Source: Aquatica leii
Taxonomy: Eukaryota; Arthropoda; Insecta; Coleoptera; Lampyridae
Assembly (NCBI GenBank): GCA_035610365.1
Contig: CM069436.1
Span: 89,777,912-89,841,911 of the forward strand
Direction: 5' to 3'
DNA length: 64,000 nucleotides
A program made the translations under genes and the position numbers. This document shows, piece by piece, positions 33,500 to 45,721 of the stretch. Position 1 is the first letter of the stretch, and each line of letters begins with the position of its first letter. Below the pieces are notes generated by a model. The model was given only the letters and a program-made list of their open reading frames with translations, did no database searches and had not been told where the DNA came from.

Positions 33500-34435
33500 A
33501 GTATTAAATAGTTTGACAAAGACCAACAATAGTATAAAAATTTGAAAAATAAAAAAAATATAGAACTTTGCGTTTTACTTATGAAATTGTTTTATAATCT
33601 TAAGAAGATTAGACACAATAACTAAATAGAGCAATTTAATATAAAAAGTTACTAAAAAAACATCTTTTTAAAAAGTCATCTTATTAAGTTCTTTGTTAAA
33701 ATGTCTTCAAACAACTTTTAAACTTTATGAACTTTAAAATATGACTGTTAAATGTTTTTCACTTGATTTAAATCTAAATAAATTTATTAATAGAAAACTG
33801 ACTTAATAACCAATTCATAAAAAGGGTAATTGAATTTATTAAAGTTACTTGTTCTTTGGGTATTGTCTTCACGACCTTCTGCAATTATAATTACGTATTA
33901 ATTAACTCATAATGAACAGTTTGAAAAGTTTATAAAGTTTTAAAAAGATTTTTGTAATGGTGTGGTAAAGATACCTTTACACATTTTCTTTGTGTAATCA
34001 ATATTTTTGAAACGATATTTTTATTTAATTTATTTTACTATTACATCAACAAAATTAAATATTAATCTAAACAATAAATCTCAATAAGAAATCAAATTCT
34101 ACTTACCACCCAGTAAACACAAAAATGATAATGTTTAGTAACAGTTTCAAAACAAAAAATTTATGATTCACTCTTGTTTCAAACATAAAAGAAACCTAAC
34201 TGCAATAAAATAGCTATAAGTCCATCGCTGTTTCACTTATTTGAATCAGTATAGTTTCGGTATTTTAAATTCAAATCTGTTGCAAACTAAATGTTGCATT
34301 CGGTTTACGTTTTAAAAGCTTCGTTCTTGAACTGATACTAAATGATCGATACATGTATGATTCTTTGTTTCAATAATGAACTAAAACAATTCTTTCAATA
34401 ATATAATAATACATTTTCGAATGCACGTTTCAAAT
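33500..34435. other. AT-rich non-coding
   Basis: Nothing was recognised apart from A/T runs. Confidence 0.4.
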
Positions 34436-34468
34436 TTTATTGCACAATAAATATTTTTAAATACAATA

Positions 34469-34973
34469 TCACATTGAGTTTTTTACATATTGCAACTTTC
34501 CTGGATGTGGTCTTTTCACGGAAGCCTCGAAAACTGCATCAGTTACTGTTGGGTAGCAACTTTTAACCGCATCTGTAACATAGAAATAAATATTTCATTT
34601 ATATACATACATAATCATAGAATTACACAAAATTAATTGCATTTTTTTAATCAAAAACAACACAAACTTAATATAAATATCACTTTAGCAATCATAAGAA
34701 AGTTATAAAAACACTGTGAATACCTTTAGCTGTACATAATCGTATAGAAAACTTCAAGAATTGAACTGTAATTATAAATCCTAAAGTATCATCAGATTTA
34801 CGCAATAATCTACCTTAACGCAACCATGTGTGTTAATTTACATTTTTTTATACAAATTAAAACATGATACATAAAGAACAGAAATGATAATAATATCGAC
34901 TACATTTATGGATTATAATAAAATGTTTCGACTTACCGTTTATTGTTCCATTTCGTAATTGTACACACAGCAT
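34469..34973 (-). CDS. Small two-exon gene, 46-residue protein of unknown function
   Basis: Minus strand. Exon 1 is 34973-34937, starting MLCVQLRNGTIN, with an in-frame stop shortly upstream. The donor is GTAAGTCG at 34936. The acceptor TTTCTATGTTACAG ends at 34573. Exon 2 is 34572-34469: DAVKSCYPTVTDAVFEASVK then RPHPGKLQYVKNSM and TGA. The junction codon (G plus AT) is in phase and the 364-nt intron has consensus ends. AATAAA follows the stop at about 34442. I do not recognise the protein: no signal peptide, membrane helix or known motif is visible. It could also be the last exon of a longer gene. The agreement of start, splice phase, stop and polyadenylation signal is the evidence. Confidence 0.45.
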
Positions 34974-35510
34974 CACTTAACAAACTGCAACCGAACAAGT
35001 GAAAAGATATCAATTTGCAGCGCAAGCGTTGACGACAGTAATCAAAAGTATAGCAACGACTAATGCTGACTAATCACAAAGTATTCGTTTTTCCTAGAAC
35101 GATTCCACTGTTTTGAAAATAATTCAATCTTATTTAATCGATGTTTAAACAATTCTAGTTATTCAAAAAATATTCGGTTTTAATAAATCAGTTTTTAGAC
35201 GGTTGCTGATTATGGGATAAAAATTGCAAGTACTGAAACGGTTTAAAACTGATTGTGAAAAATCGGAACTCTTTCAATTTATTCACTGTCAGTTACATGT
35301 AAATGATATAAAAATGGAACTAACACGAAACAACGTAATGAAACAATTGTTTTAATTTTGTGACTGTAACAGTTTCAATCCGTGTTTACTGGGCATTAAT
35401 CTATTGCAAATATTTGAAAGTTGTAATATAATAAAAACCAGCAAAAGTTTAAACAATTACCACACAAGCCATTTCTAATTGTTAAAGGGATTCATTGTTA
35501 TTGGTCAAAT
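34974..35510. other. Non-coding, includes presumed upstream region of the small gene
   Basis: No coding segment. The segment just right of 34973 would hold the leader and promoter of the minus-strand gene. Confidence 0.35.
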
Positions 35511-35513
35511 TTT

Positions 35514-35757
35514 AAATTATTAAAATCATTAGTCTACCAATAATAAATGCGTTCATTTTCAAAATGTATTTTTTACATATGTTTCGAGCTTTTAATAATG
35601 AAGCTTATCTTTTTTTTGAAAAATGTCATTTGACATTTAAAAAAAATACTTTTCTGAAGATGAGCTTCATTATTAAAAGCTCGAAACATATATAAAAAAT
35701 ACATTTTGAAAATTAACGCATTTATTATTGGTAGACTAATAATTTTTAATAATCGCC
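35514..35757. mobile_element. Foldback element with hammerhead-like core
   Basis: The arms (~95-100 bp, 35514-35613 and 35657-35757) are almost perfect complements, for example AGTCTACCAATAATAAATGC against its complement GCATTTATTATTGGTAGACT. The right arm contains CTGAAGA, a stem GAGCTT-CATTATTA-AAGCTC, then GAAAC. This is the order of a hammerhead ribozyme core (CUGANGA, stem II, GAAA). Stems I and III are not evident, so catalysis is doubtful. Confidence 0.7.
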
Positions 35758-35759
35758 AC

Positions 35760-37113
35760 ACAGTTAAATTGTCTATACGTATTTTTACTTGTATATAACA
35801 AATCAATAATTGTTTTTATAAATTTGTTAAATTTGATGATTAAAATACAAGCATTACTTTTTTTTGTAATTTATTAAGAAAAGTACAGTTGTTGCAGAAT
35901 CTATAAAAACATGAAGACGCTTTACGATTTGAATGCATAAACATTTTTCAAATAAATAAGCCAGTAGCTATAACTTATTCATACTGGAAAAAATAACTTA
36001 AATCACTTTGAGTTATTTGTCTGAATACCACGAAACAATTTTCGAATAAATGCAAATTGTGTAGTTTGCCATTAAATTAATTGGATAACATGAATATGCA
36101 TTCGATTTATCATTTTACGTATTCAATAGTATTAATCACATTTCCACAAATTCGTAGATGTACATCAATAATTCCAAGCATTTTCAGATATATAGTAATA
36201 AACGTCATTTGGATAAGTTAGTTTTTTGTCGTTTTGTTGTCAATCAATTAAATTTTAAATTATAAATTTGACGTTTTAAACCATTAAATGTGTACGATTT
36301 TCCTATTTTTAACAGTAACTATTTTATTAGTTTTTATAATCATATGTTGGTAATGTCAGCTAAATATTGAAATTATGGGATGTTAAAATTGCAACAACTT
36401 TTAGAATTGCTAAAGAAATGACTCGTAAAATGCTTATGTTTCAAATTTATAAACTTTTTCTAGTTAACATAGACTAGCGTCTCAAACCGTTGAAGGTCAA
36501 AAACAAAGAAACCGTAACATGGTCCTTCGAGCCAGATGGTGAAATTTACTAAAACCTTTCCAATTTTGCACGCATTTTGAATATTTACAGTGAGCAGTTA
36601 CACATTCTTATCTTTGTAACTCTTTTTGTGAATTGCAAACTACATACACAACAAATTCGTGTTTAGTGCCATTGCGCTGATTTATTATCTTATTCGCAAT
36701 TATCGCATTGAAAGCTTGTTATTTATGTTATATTTACACATACAAACAAGGCACTGTTTTGTTGTCGTGTTAAATCAAATTTTACCCTTCTCGGTTTGTA
36801 ATTGCAAGTATTGCAACAAAGCGTATTAAAGCTATTTTCCGTTTCGTTTTCTAATCCATTGTTGTAGTTTTACGTATACATAATTAAATATCAATTTATT
36901 AGTTTTATAGTTTATATACATTATAGTTGGGCAATGAGATAGCTTTATGTGGAAACAGATTTTTTAGTCATGTTAGATGGCAATACTGAAAACATGGTAG
37001 TAATTAAATGCAAAGCCTCAAACCGTTTTTGATTATTAAAATATTGCAAACGATGGCGGCACAAGTAAGATACCTACACACGCTATTGGTTTCGACATAC
37101 GTGCAAAGCAATG
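35760..37113. other. AT-rich non-coding
   Basis: No supported gene. It ends at TTAA (37114-37117), the piggyBac target site. Confidence 0.4.
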
Positions 37114-37404
37114 TTAACCCTCTATTGCATGAATTATTATTTTTAACAAATATCTTTAACAAAAATTATTTTTCACTAGTAAAATGTGCTACTATTATAA
37201 ATATTGCCATTACAATAATTTAGAAATTTTTTAATTCACTGTTTTTTGAAAAACAAAAAATGTTTCTATTTGGAAACAATATGAACAAAATTGATTACTG
37301 CACTGCTATAAAAAATAAAAGTAAGCCAGTAAATAAACCATTAGTTTATTTATTTTTTTACACAAAAACAGGTAAAAACAGAAATTAGGTTATATATAGG
37401 TACA

Positions 37405-38697
37405 TTATGTATGGAAAGTTACGAAACAATTCATTTTTGAATGGACACACAAATGAACATCACATTTTTTACATTTGACTCTGCTGTTTCCTTTACATCC
37501 TGCTTTCTTACATCTTTGCCTTTCTTCTGTCCACTCTGGCCAGTGATCAAAAGTATCCTGTCTGACATCGTCAGACGGACGTGGTTCAATACAACGTTTA
37601 GATTTGGGAGGTTCAGAATCTTCTATAAATGATGGTCTTCCTATCTTTGTTGATTTTGGTCCTACATTACAAAGTGCTTTTGCAACTTCGGTTTTGAAAT
37701 CAACTAACGACATCTTATCTAACTTGTCGGTTTGTTTTTAGATTATCCTGTATAGTAACCAAGAGTTGACTACTGTTACATCGATCATGTGGTAAAAGAT
37801 CCGGTGGTACCACTTCTTGCTTTTTAGGCCGCAACGATATAAGCCTAAAAGGGAATCCTGCAGGTCGACTCCACCCATGTGTTTGTTGTAGACTTGTACC
37901 ACATCGGGAACATCTATCTCAATTTTCTTCTTCTCAGCTCAAGAGAATCTTTTTACTTTTGCAATGGGTTTGGTGCCACAAAATGTGCTAGCAAGAGACA
38001 CTATTTTGTTATCGTACCACTGAAAAGCTTTTATGGGTACTCCATTTACTTCTGTAAGCTGCTCGGTCATTGCTCCTATTCCTTTCAACTTTATCTCTTT
38101 TTCAGAAGGAAATGTACATATTGGTAAACGATTAGCCCGAACGGTTGCAACGCGTTCTATTCCCGGTGTTTTTAGATACACCAGCAGTGGTATTGCAGTA
38201 AAATAGTTGTCATAATAGATTTTGTGGTTTATATCTTTAGGTACTACTCTACACAAGCGAGCAACTACATTACTGGCAGCACCTAAGTTGGGTTCCTGTG
38301 AAAGAACTTCTGCTTCGGATGCTGAGGAAAATAGTTCAAAATTATATCTAAATCCACTCACCCCTGCTAACACCCACATCTTATAGCCCCACTTATGGGG
38401 CTTCTTGGGGCTATATGTTTTAAGTGACATACGACCTTTGAAAGGGATTATCTGTTCGTCACAGGATGCGTTTTCCTCAAGTGGTGTTTTCAAACAAGCA
38501 TCTCTTATTTGATTCAGAAGTGGATTAATTTTATCTGTATTTTTAGTAGCAGTCATATTGTCACTAAAATGAATAAATGCTTTGATCTCTTCAAACCTAT
38601 TGACCGGCATTACATTAGCAACTTGAGAAGTTCTAGTACTAGGAGCCCAATATCTTCGTGTGTTAGGTTGTTTGATGAGAGACATGAGTCTCGGAAA
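37405..38697 (-). pseudogene. piggyBac transposase main exon (two in-frame stops)
   Basis: The DDE_Tnp_1_7 catalytic domain is nearly whole. The three acidic residues are visible: D in SCDEQIIPFKGRMSLK, D in KIYYDNYFTAIPLL and D in FQWYDNKIVSLAS. The conserved HMGGVDLQDSLLGLYR follows, and the C-terminal cysteine-rich domain (CKKAGCKGNSRVKCKKCDVH...C) that binds terminal DNA is complete to its stop at 37405. TGA near 37938 and TAA near 37740 break one continuous frame; each could arise by a single C-to-T change. The N-terminal boundary is an unassigned acceptor near 38700. Confidence 0.88.
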
Positions 38698-38939
38698 TGA
38701 TATACGTCAACATATATAAAAACAACATTAATTTCAATAACGACACCAACAATTTAAGTAATATTTACAATAATTTAATTTCAAAAATTGCAAGATAAGC
38801 TTTATAGTTGTATACAATTTCATGGTCATTTCTATCTATTAGCCTTATCACTTTTACAATTATTTTTGAATTTACATTCAGTGTATATTGTTTGTTTAAC
38901 TTTAATGTCCGTCGCTTGTCTTTGTATATACATTTAAAT

Positions 38940-39215
38940 TCTTTTAATCATTGACTTAATTGTATGTTATCTAGAATAAGTAACTTATTAGACGGTATGC
39001 TTGTTGGACCAGTGGACTACCACCACTCGTAACTTTTTCTTGTAAGTTTTTTGTTGTATGCTGTACCTGTTAACAAATTCAGTTAGTTGTTATATAAGTT
39101 GTGTAATGTTGTTCACTTACCGTAAATAAATTTTCAGTGGCCTGAAGAAGTGCCCACTAGAGGCACGAAACGTAGCCATAAAAACAGTTTAGAGTGGTTT
39201 TTATTGCCCCTCCTA
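38940..39215 (+). repeat. Penelope-like 3' fragment with hammerhead-like motif, inside the piggyBac intron
   Basis: 39141-39174 reads CTGAAGA, then a stem GTGCC-CACTAGA-GGCAC, then GAAACGTAG. This is the same order as the core at 35640 and is a motif type reported in Penelope-like retroelements. No stem I or stem III partner was found. The surrounding ~250 bp have no piggyBac match. Confidence 0.45.
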
Positions 39216-39440
39216 AAGAAGATAAAAATCTAGTGGTATCTCATCTTCGCTATCAAAATACAAGTCATTGTGTTTAGTAAGCTGACTACAAATTGGCTCA
39301 GAGAAAAGTTTTATTCGTATTAGCAATAATAATACAGCAGCAAAAATAAAATCACCTTCAATATCATCGTCAAGTACCGAATCTTCAGTATCTGAAGGTA
39401 CCTCCCGAACATGATACTTTGGCGCAGCACTTCTGTGCAC
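39213..39440 (-). pseudogene. Possible piggyBac N-terminal exon
   Basis: The minus strand encodes an acidic stretch, REVPSDTEDSVLDDDIEGD and later DLYFDSEDEIP, typical of the disordered acidic N-terminus of PGBD transposases. A donor-like GTGATT follows IEG. The link to the main exon at 38697 is inferred from position within the element. Confidence 0.45.
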
Positions 39441-39892
39441 ATAAATCGATTAGCAATCGACAGTTGGAAAATTTATTGAAAAAAATTTTAGTTACCGTCT
39501 TTGACGATGTTCCTGAAAGGAAAAATTAACAATTTTTATGGCCAGGTATGAAATAACAGTATTATACAAGTATAGAGCAATACAGAACATATTTTCATAA
39601 TAAATATAAATTTTATAAGCAACACTTACCACTTTTACAACTAACAGCCACAGTAGAAATAAACACCAAAAACATAACCACTAAAATGGCAGAACCGTAC
39701 CGCATGCAATTCTAAAATAATAATTTCAACCGAACCACTGTCCGCCATCTGCTGGACAACAGGGCAATCGTGTAGTGTGATGTTCCCAAGTGGCCACCCT
39801 ATGGGCACAATGACTGAATATTGCATAGAGCGTTTACATTAGATTATTTTGTTTTATGTTCCCAAATGGAGACAAATTAAATAGAGGGTTAA

Positions 39893-41745
39893 AACTTAAA
39901 ACTTTGAGTTTGCAAAAGTAATTCGTACACTTTAATTTCTGTTTATAAACAAAATATAGAATGAATAAAATCCTCCAAACGTTTCTATAAAATTAAAATT
40001 GGTTGCGTGGTTTGTTTCATTTACTTTGTTTAATTTTCTTTTCAAGCCGGAAGCCAACGAAGATGTGCTAACTTAATTTTTTTTAAATTTTTATACTACT
40101 CAAAAGGCACATAAAATATAAATATACAAGCTTATTAGCACTTTAGATGTATCTTCAGCAATAAATACAGGGCGATGGTTCAACGATTCGGACTTCAGAA
40201 CCAAATTAATGATTTAAATTTTCGTATGAATTACTTACAGCGCTCGCCGTCGGAATCACGGATAATGTTTTTAATCGGGTAATTTTATCACTTTACTAAA
40301 GTATCAATCCGGACGCATGCTACTACATAGAAAAAACGCCGCTTATAGTAATCATAATTTAGGTTTATGTTATCAATTTATTCTCAGGTTTGTTTCTATA
40401 CATGATCAATAACTTATTTTGTATGCATTTTTGAGCTGAATTTTTACAATACGGTCGTTTAGAGTGAAACATTTTATCATTGTACTCTAAAAATAGTTGT
40501 TTTGCATATTTATCTTATTTTTGCAGTGCTATTTATTTATTAAAATAATTTGATTGATTTAGGAAACGGTACATTATTTTAACATCTGTAAATACGTTAT
40601 CTTCGTGAATTAACTTGGAAAGCACGTGCCTTCTTAGAATAACAAATTAAACTAACTACGTCTTATGTGATAACGTTGTTTTGTACTTATTTTGAGTGTC
40701 AGTAAATTTCTAAGAAGAATTGTGAATGAAGCATCACAACCGTTGTCACAACGTTGTTTTTGATTTTGTTTTATTATCGGTGTCAACAAACTGTTTAATG
40801 CGTCAGATCCGTTGGCTCAAAATGCTGCTTTTTTTAAACGTTTTATAAAAAATTTTTTGCTTGTATATACGCTTTGATTTCACCTTTTAAATTAACAACC
40901 TGTTAATTACATACACGCTGTATATATTTACTGCTTTCCACTAATAAGCATTTTTCCTGAATTTCGTATATTGTTATCATTCGGTTATTGTTATCAAAAA
41001 ACTCAAGTCCCAACGTGATTCTATTAAGCAGCGTGCACTGCATAGTTAAAAACACAGGCATTCGGCCAGAAATGATACCAGCATTACCTACAATATATCA
41101 GATCCCAGATGTGTTTTTATTATGTCAATAAACAGAAACATGTAGAATATTTCTGTTTACTGGCATAAAAAGACTATCCTTAGCTAAACATGCCTGCCCA
41201 CCCAAGTTATCTTTTATAATTTTTTTATCAGCATGTGTATTCATTAACTAGTTAACTAATTTATATCAAATTTGACTAGAAATTTTGTAAATTTGGTAGT
41301 TTATTTTATTGTTTTGATCGCTCGAATACTATAAACAAATATATACAAATTAGAAACTGTACATTCAATTATAAAATTGTCTTCTATTAGGGGAATAATT
41401 GAGTTTCTCAGAATAGCAGTTGTTTACGTAGACCGAATTTCATAACATATGTGTTATCGTGCATAGATATAATTTTCTTTCAAGGTTATTTTACATGTAA
41501 TAAAAAAGAACGTGTCTTTTCCAAATCTCTGAAACTGTATCTTTATAGATTACTGTAAAAGAATATACTGATCTGTAACTTAGAAATCTGTAATATTAAC
41601 AAAAGCAGCGCCAAATATGTCAATTTTGCGTTTGCATCCAAAACTACTTGAGTTTTGCATCCAAATTAATGTTTCCAATTTTAGCGCAGTTATTGTTCAA
41701 CTATATTGTAGATAAACAAGGGTTTTATCCTTTACTAAATTCTTA
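39893..41745. other. AT-rich non-coding
   Basis: No supported gene or named repeat. Confidence 0.4.
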
Positions 41746-41749
41746 AATT

Positions 41750-41995
41750 ATGAAACCTTTAGTTAGAGCAACGACAACGTTAAAAAGTAAACAAGATTTC
41801 ATAATTATGTAAAAACACGGCAATGTTAATCAAATAATAACATCTGAGAAAATTTCCGAACTTACTAATAGGTTAAAAATTGCGCCAGACTTTTTGTCCG
41901 ACTTTGAAGCGATTCATGCTCAAATGTTGAAAATTACTACCAATCCCGAACAAGAAAAACCTCATCTTGAGAACTTAGTTAGGTACGTGCTCTAA
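41750..41995 (+). pseudogene. Retrotransposon gag-like fragment
   Basis: After an early stop the frame reads SELTNRLKIAPDFLSDFEAI then HAQMLKITTNPEQEKPHLEN, a helical pattern like the N-terminal gag of BEL/Pao or related elements. It runs directly into sequence related to LTR C (ACGTGCTCTAAATTTAAATT, compare 32030). Family assignment is tentative. Confidence 0.35.
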
Positions 41996-42370
41996 ATTTA
42001 AATTGCGATACCTGTTATATTTTTGGTGGACTTGAAGTTACTCTTTCACTTCTCGACGCCATCTAACGAAAATCGTTTTGGTCATTTTCGGTCAAGTCGT
42101 CATTTTTTACTTTTACTTTGTCGTACACTTAATATGCTTGCTTGATTTTAAGAATCATTTCACGTGTTGTGGCGTAATGTATTTGGAAAACAAATTTAAT
42201 TAGTTAGTTTATTGCACGCAGTATAAGGTATTTTTATTGTTTTTTGGATTAAGTGTATTTATCATGTCGATTTCTTAGCACCACGTGTTGTTTCTAAATG
42301 TGGATCACGATCATCTATCTATAAAAACTAAACACTCCTTTAGCGGGTCAGAGACATTCGAACCCCTTGT
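41985..42370 (+). mobile_element. LTR C-related fragment
   Basis: TATATTTTTGGTGGACTTGA, then CACTTCTCGACGCCATCTAAC, match 32060-32115 closely. Only this middle part of the LTR is present. Confidence 0.5.
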
Positions 42371-42779
42371 AATAAAAAACATACAATAAAAATAATACAA
42401 AATGTTCAAAATATAAAAATACATTTATCAAAAGCAAAAATACTTATTTTACCACGGCAGCAGTCGGAACACAGACCTCTGGGTGTAAGCCTTTTTTTTT
42501 TTTTTTTTTGAGGAGGGGAAACCATTTATTCGTTTTCCGCATTCTGCGAGGATGTGTGGGATTCTCCTGCCATCTTGGCAAGGCCTACCCACTAAAACCT
42601 CCCCTTACATCTCCTTTTCACCAGCATAAGGTACCGCTTTCGCATCCTTCGCTATGTTAGTTTGGCAATTAGCCGTCTCCTTAGTTACTTATCTCTTTTT
42701 ATCTCTTTCTTGCTTCCTCCTCTCTTTTCTTGATTATTTTTGTGTACCAACTTTCTATTTCTTTCCATTTATCCTCGTT

Positions 42780-44432
42780 CTCGCACATTACGCTAATGAT
42801 GTTAGATGCTTTTATTTCTTCTCCTATCTTTTCTTCGATTTTCCTTCTTTCTTCTTTCCATCTTTTACATTTAAACACCGCATGTTCTTTATCATCCTTT
42901 TCACTACAATCCGCGCAGTTGTCATTTTCTCTTTTTTTAATTTAGTGTAAGTATTCTCCATTTTCACCGTGCCTAGTCAGCAGCTGCGTCGTACAGTCAC
43001 TCAGTTCCCCGTGTTTTCTGTGTGTCCAGGAGTATATATTTGGGATCAGTTTTTTTGTCCATGACTCTCTGTCTTCCCACTGTTTTTGCCATTCTGCTAT
43101 TGTTGCACTAGTGTCCATTTTATCTTTTCTTTTTTTAGCTAGGATCTGTAGCGGTGGGATTCCAGCAACCACCATAACGTCTTGTGTGTTTACTGTTCTG
43201 TAAGCTTGACTACTTCTTATTGCTAGAATTTTTTGCACCCTATCTAATAGTTTATTTATTGTTCCAAATTTGATTGCTTCCTGCCAAATCTTTGCTCCGT
43301 ACAATACGATTGAATCCACCGCGTGTCCTATAACTTTCCTCTTTGATGATCTGGCTCCTCCATGATTTGGGAGTATCCCTCTCAATGCGTTTGCTTTTGT
43401 AAGAACCCTATCTGTTATCGTCTTGACGTGCTCAATGAAGCTGAGGTTTTTATCAATGGTTATACCAAGGACCTTGATACTTTTCTGGGTTATTATTTTT
43501 TGCCTTAGTAGTTCTAAATATAGCGTTGTGATTCTTCTTTGCCCCGTCATTAGTCCTACTTTTATTTTCTCTGGAACCAGCTTTAGTCTGTTTTCCGCCA
43601 TCCATTTGTTAATGGTTTTCATTGCTATCTTTGCTCTATATGCTGCTTCTTGTATCTGTTTGGATCTTGTAACTATTGTGAGATCATCTGCAAAGCCAAT
43701 CAGTTTAATGTCATCTGGCATACTTAATCTTAGTTTACTTTTTTTTTAAAGTACTCCGTCGTACATGACATTCCATAGGATTGGCTCAAGGACCGAACCT
43801 TGTGGAACCCCGGAGGTTACTTTGTGTACTATATTTCTTTCCTTTGAGTCATTTATCTGTATGCTTCGATCTATCAAGTAGTCCTGTAGTATATTTATTA
43901 TATATCCTGGTATCTTCATTTCCACTAGTGTTTTCATTATTTGTCGTCTAGATGCCCAGTTGAAGGCATTTTGTACATCTATTGCTATCACTAGTCAAAC
44001 CTGCCTTGTTCTCCTTGTCCCAGTGTTGGCCTCTTTTATTTCTTTCGTCACGACTCTTATTGCATCTATTGTTGACCTCCCTTTTCTAAAGCCAAATTGG
44101 TTGTCAGCAAGCTTCTTTTCAATTTTATGTTTGAGGCACTCGGCCAGTACCCTCTCCAATATCTTTCCCGCAGCGTCTATCAGACAAATAGGTCTATATG
44201 TCAAGCTCGTCTCTTCTTTTGGTATTAGTACTAGGTTTGCTTTTTTCCAGCACAATGGAAAATTACCTTCTCTGACACACGAGTTTAACACATTGGCCCA
44301 GGTCTGTGCTCTTTGTATAGCCACTACTTTTACCACCTCGGCAGGAACTCCATCAGGTTCTGGAGCTTTGCCCGTAGCAAGTTTTTTTGCTGCCTCTTCA
44401 ACCTCCGTGCTAGATATTGGTTCAAAATCCAA
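42780..44432 (-). pseudogene. R1-like LINE reverse transcriptase and zinc knuckle
   Basis: Blocks in order: LATGKAPEPDGVPAEVVK, CWKKANLVLIPKE, YRPICLIDAAGKILERVLA, NQFGFRKGRSTIDAI, IAIDVQNAFNWASRRQIMKT, TSGVPQGSVLEPILWNVMYD, FADDLTIV (the polymerase centre), then KVLGITIDKNLSFIEHV. The last part ends with CADCSEKDDKEHAVFKC, the CCHC knuckle of R1/TRAS-type LINEs. The FADD box shows a catalytically plausible centre. Frame changes occur at about 43990 and 43740 and after 42942. Confidence 0.88.
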
Positions 44433-44678
44433 AAGCTGGTTTTTATATCTGTTCCTTTCTTTAAGTTTATTTTCTTCGGGAAATAGTTTTTGTATTGTTT
44501 ATATCATATTCTTTTTTATCCAAACCATTATATATTATATTATTTTTTTTTATTATCTTTTTATAGATGAACTTGTACCCTTTTCTCCAAATAACTTGAT
44601 CGAGCTCGTCACAGATCTTTTTCCAGCACTCCTTCTTACTTTTTTTGATCATCACTGTTAGTGTTTTTCTTTCCTCCT

Positions 44679-45712
44679 TTAGTATTTTCTTTTCATCCTG
44701 AGCTTCATCACCTTTCCTAATCTGGTGTTGGTAATTCCTTCTTGTTTTGATGCATCTTCTACTTTGTAAGTTGATCTCTTCGTTCCACCAGTATTCTCCC
44801 CTTTTATTTGTTGTTTTATGGGCATAGTTTCTTTACATAGTTGACGTAGGAATTTAGTCATTTTATCTACTGTATTTAGGTCTTCTTCGGCCGTTTGTTT
44901 TACCATATGCTCCAGCCTTGTTTTATTCAATTTATTAGTGTTTCAGGTTGGAGTTACCGTTGTTTCCCTTTTAGAATATTGCTCCTTGTGTCTTACCATA
45001 TCTTTTCGATATAACGATGATCACTGAGCGATTCCGTTTCTAGGACTTGCCAGTTTGTTATTCTCTCTTTCATATCGTTGTTGCTCAATGTTAGGTCAAT
45101 ATAGGTTTTTTGTTTTCCTCTCTCGAAGGTTGGTTTGTTTCCTCTGTTAAGAGTTATGAGGTCTAGGCTAGCCATCTATTCCTCTATTATGTTTCTTTTT
45201 TTGTTGTTTCGTGTTGCGCCCCAGGCGTTAAAATCGCCACCAATTAGTGCACCTTCTTTGCTGCTGATTTTATGGCCTTTGCTAGTTCTTCGAGATCCGC
45301 TTTAAAAACCTCAATGTCTTCATTAGGAGGAAAATAGGTACTAAAAACACTTATCTTACTTAATTTAACCCACACAAAACACCTACCCGCCCCACATGTA
45401 CTTATAACTAATTTATTATTTAGTATGCAGATGCCTGCTTTCTCACACTTATCTTTTAATATGTCCTTGTCTCTAACACCACCCCTTTTTGAAAACAACA
45501 TAAGGTCTATGTCTCTTTCTTTTGCAACTTGTTTTGCCATGTCATAAACGACTCTTCTATTATTCAAATTTATTTGTAAAGTTTTTATCTCTATTATTCA
45601 GTTGTCTTAATTTCTCTCTGTTTGATACTGTTTCTCTCGTAGCTACAGTTTTTGGAGTTGGCCCTGTGTCCTATCCCTGCCCCTTTTTCAATTGTTTCGC
45701 AGAGTGGACATT
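44679..45712 (-). pseudogene. R1-like LINE endonuclease (AP-like) region
   Basis: Fragments include NRRVVYDMAKQVAKERDIDL, FVWVKLSKISVFSTYFPPNE (EEP-family β-strand with YxxPN) and TYIDLTLSN followed by LETESLSDHRYI (the SDHxxI motif with the catalytic histidine). Frameshifts separate them. The first ~50 residues of the endonuclease are absent, which marks 5' truncation. A linker (44930-44679) precedes the RT. Confidence 0.75.
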
Positions 45713-45721
45713 TCTGGGTGT

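Larger units (their letters stand above)
37118..39888 (-). mobile_element. Complete piggyBac-like element (copy 2)
   Basis: The 2,771-bp unit is bounded by CCCTCTATT on the left and its complement AATAGAGGG (one base changed) on the right. TTAA flanks both ends (37114-37117 and 39889-39892), the exact piggyBac signature. A sub-terminal copy of the end motif (CTCTATGCAATATTCAG) occurs near 39815-39835, like the internal repeats of characterised piggyBacs. The minus-strand transposase is interrupted only by two stop codons in its main exon. A short sequence resembling a Penelope 3' end sits in the presumed intron. Confidence 0.88.
42487..45712 (-). mobile_element. R1-like LINE, 5' truncated, with target duplication
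   Basis: The minus-strand element ends in a poly(A) run (T run at 42492-42509 on the given strand). It is flanked by the 9-bp direct repeat TCTGGGTGT (42478-42486 and 45713-45721), a credible target duplication. Five bases (AAGCC) separate the left repeat from the T run. Endonuclease, RT and zinc-knuckle parts lie in order, with several frameshifts. The 5' end is truncated inside the endonuclease. Confidence 0.85.

Noticed and set aside
37879-38700. Plus-strand open frames over the piggyBac transposase
   Set aside because: They are antisense shadows of a clear minus-strand transposase.
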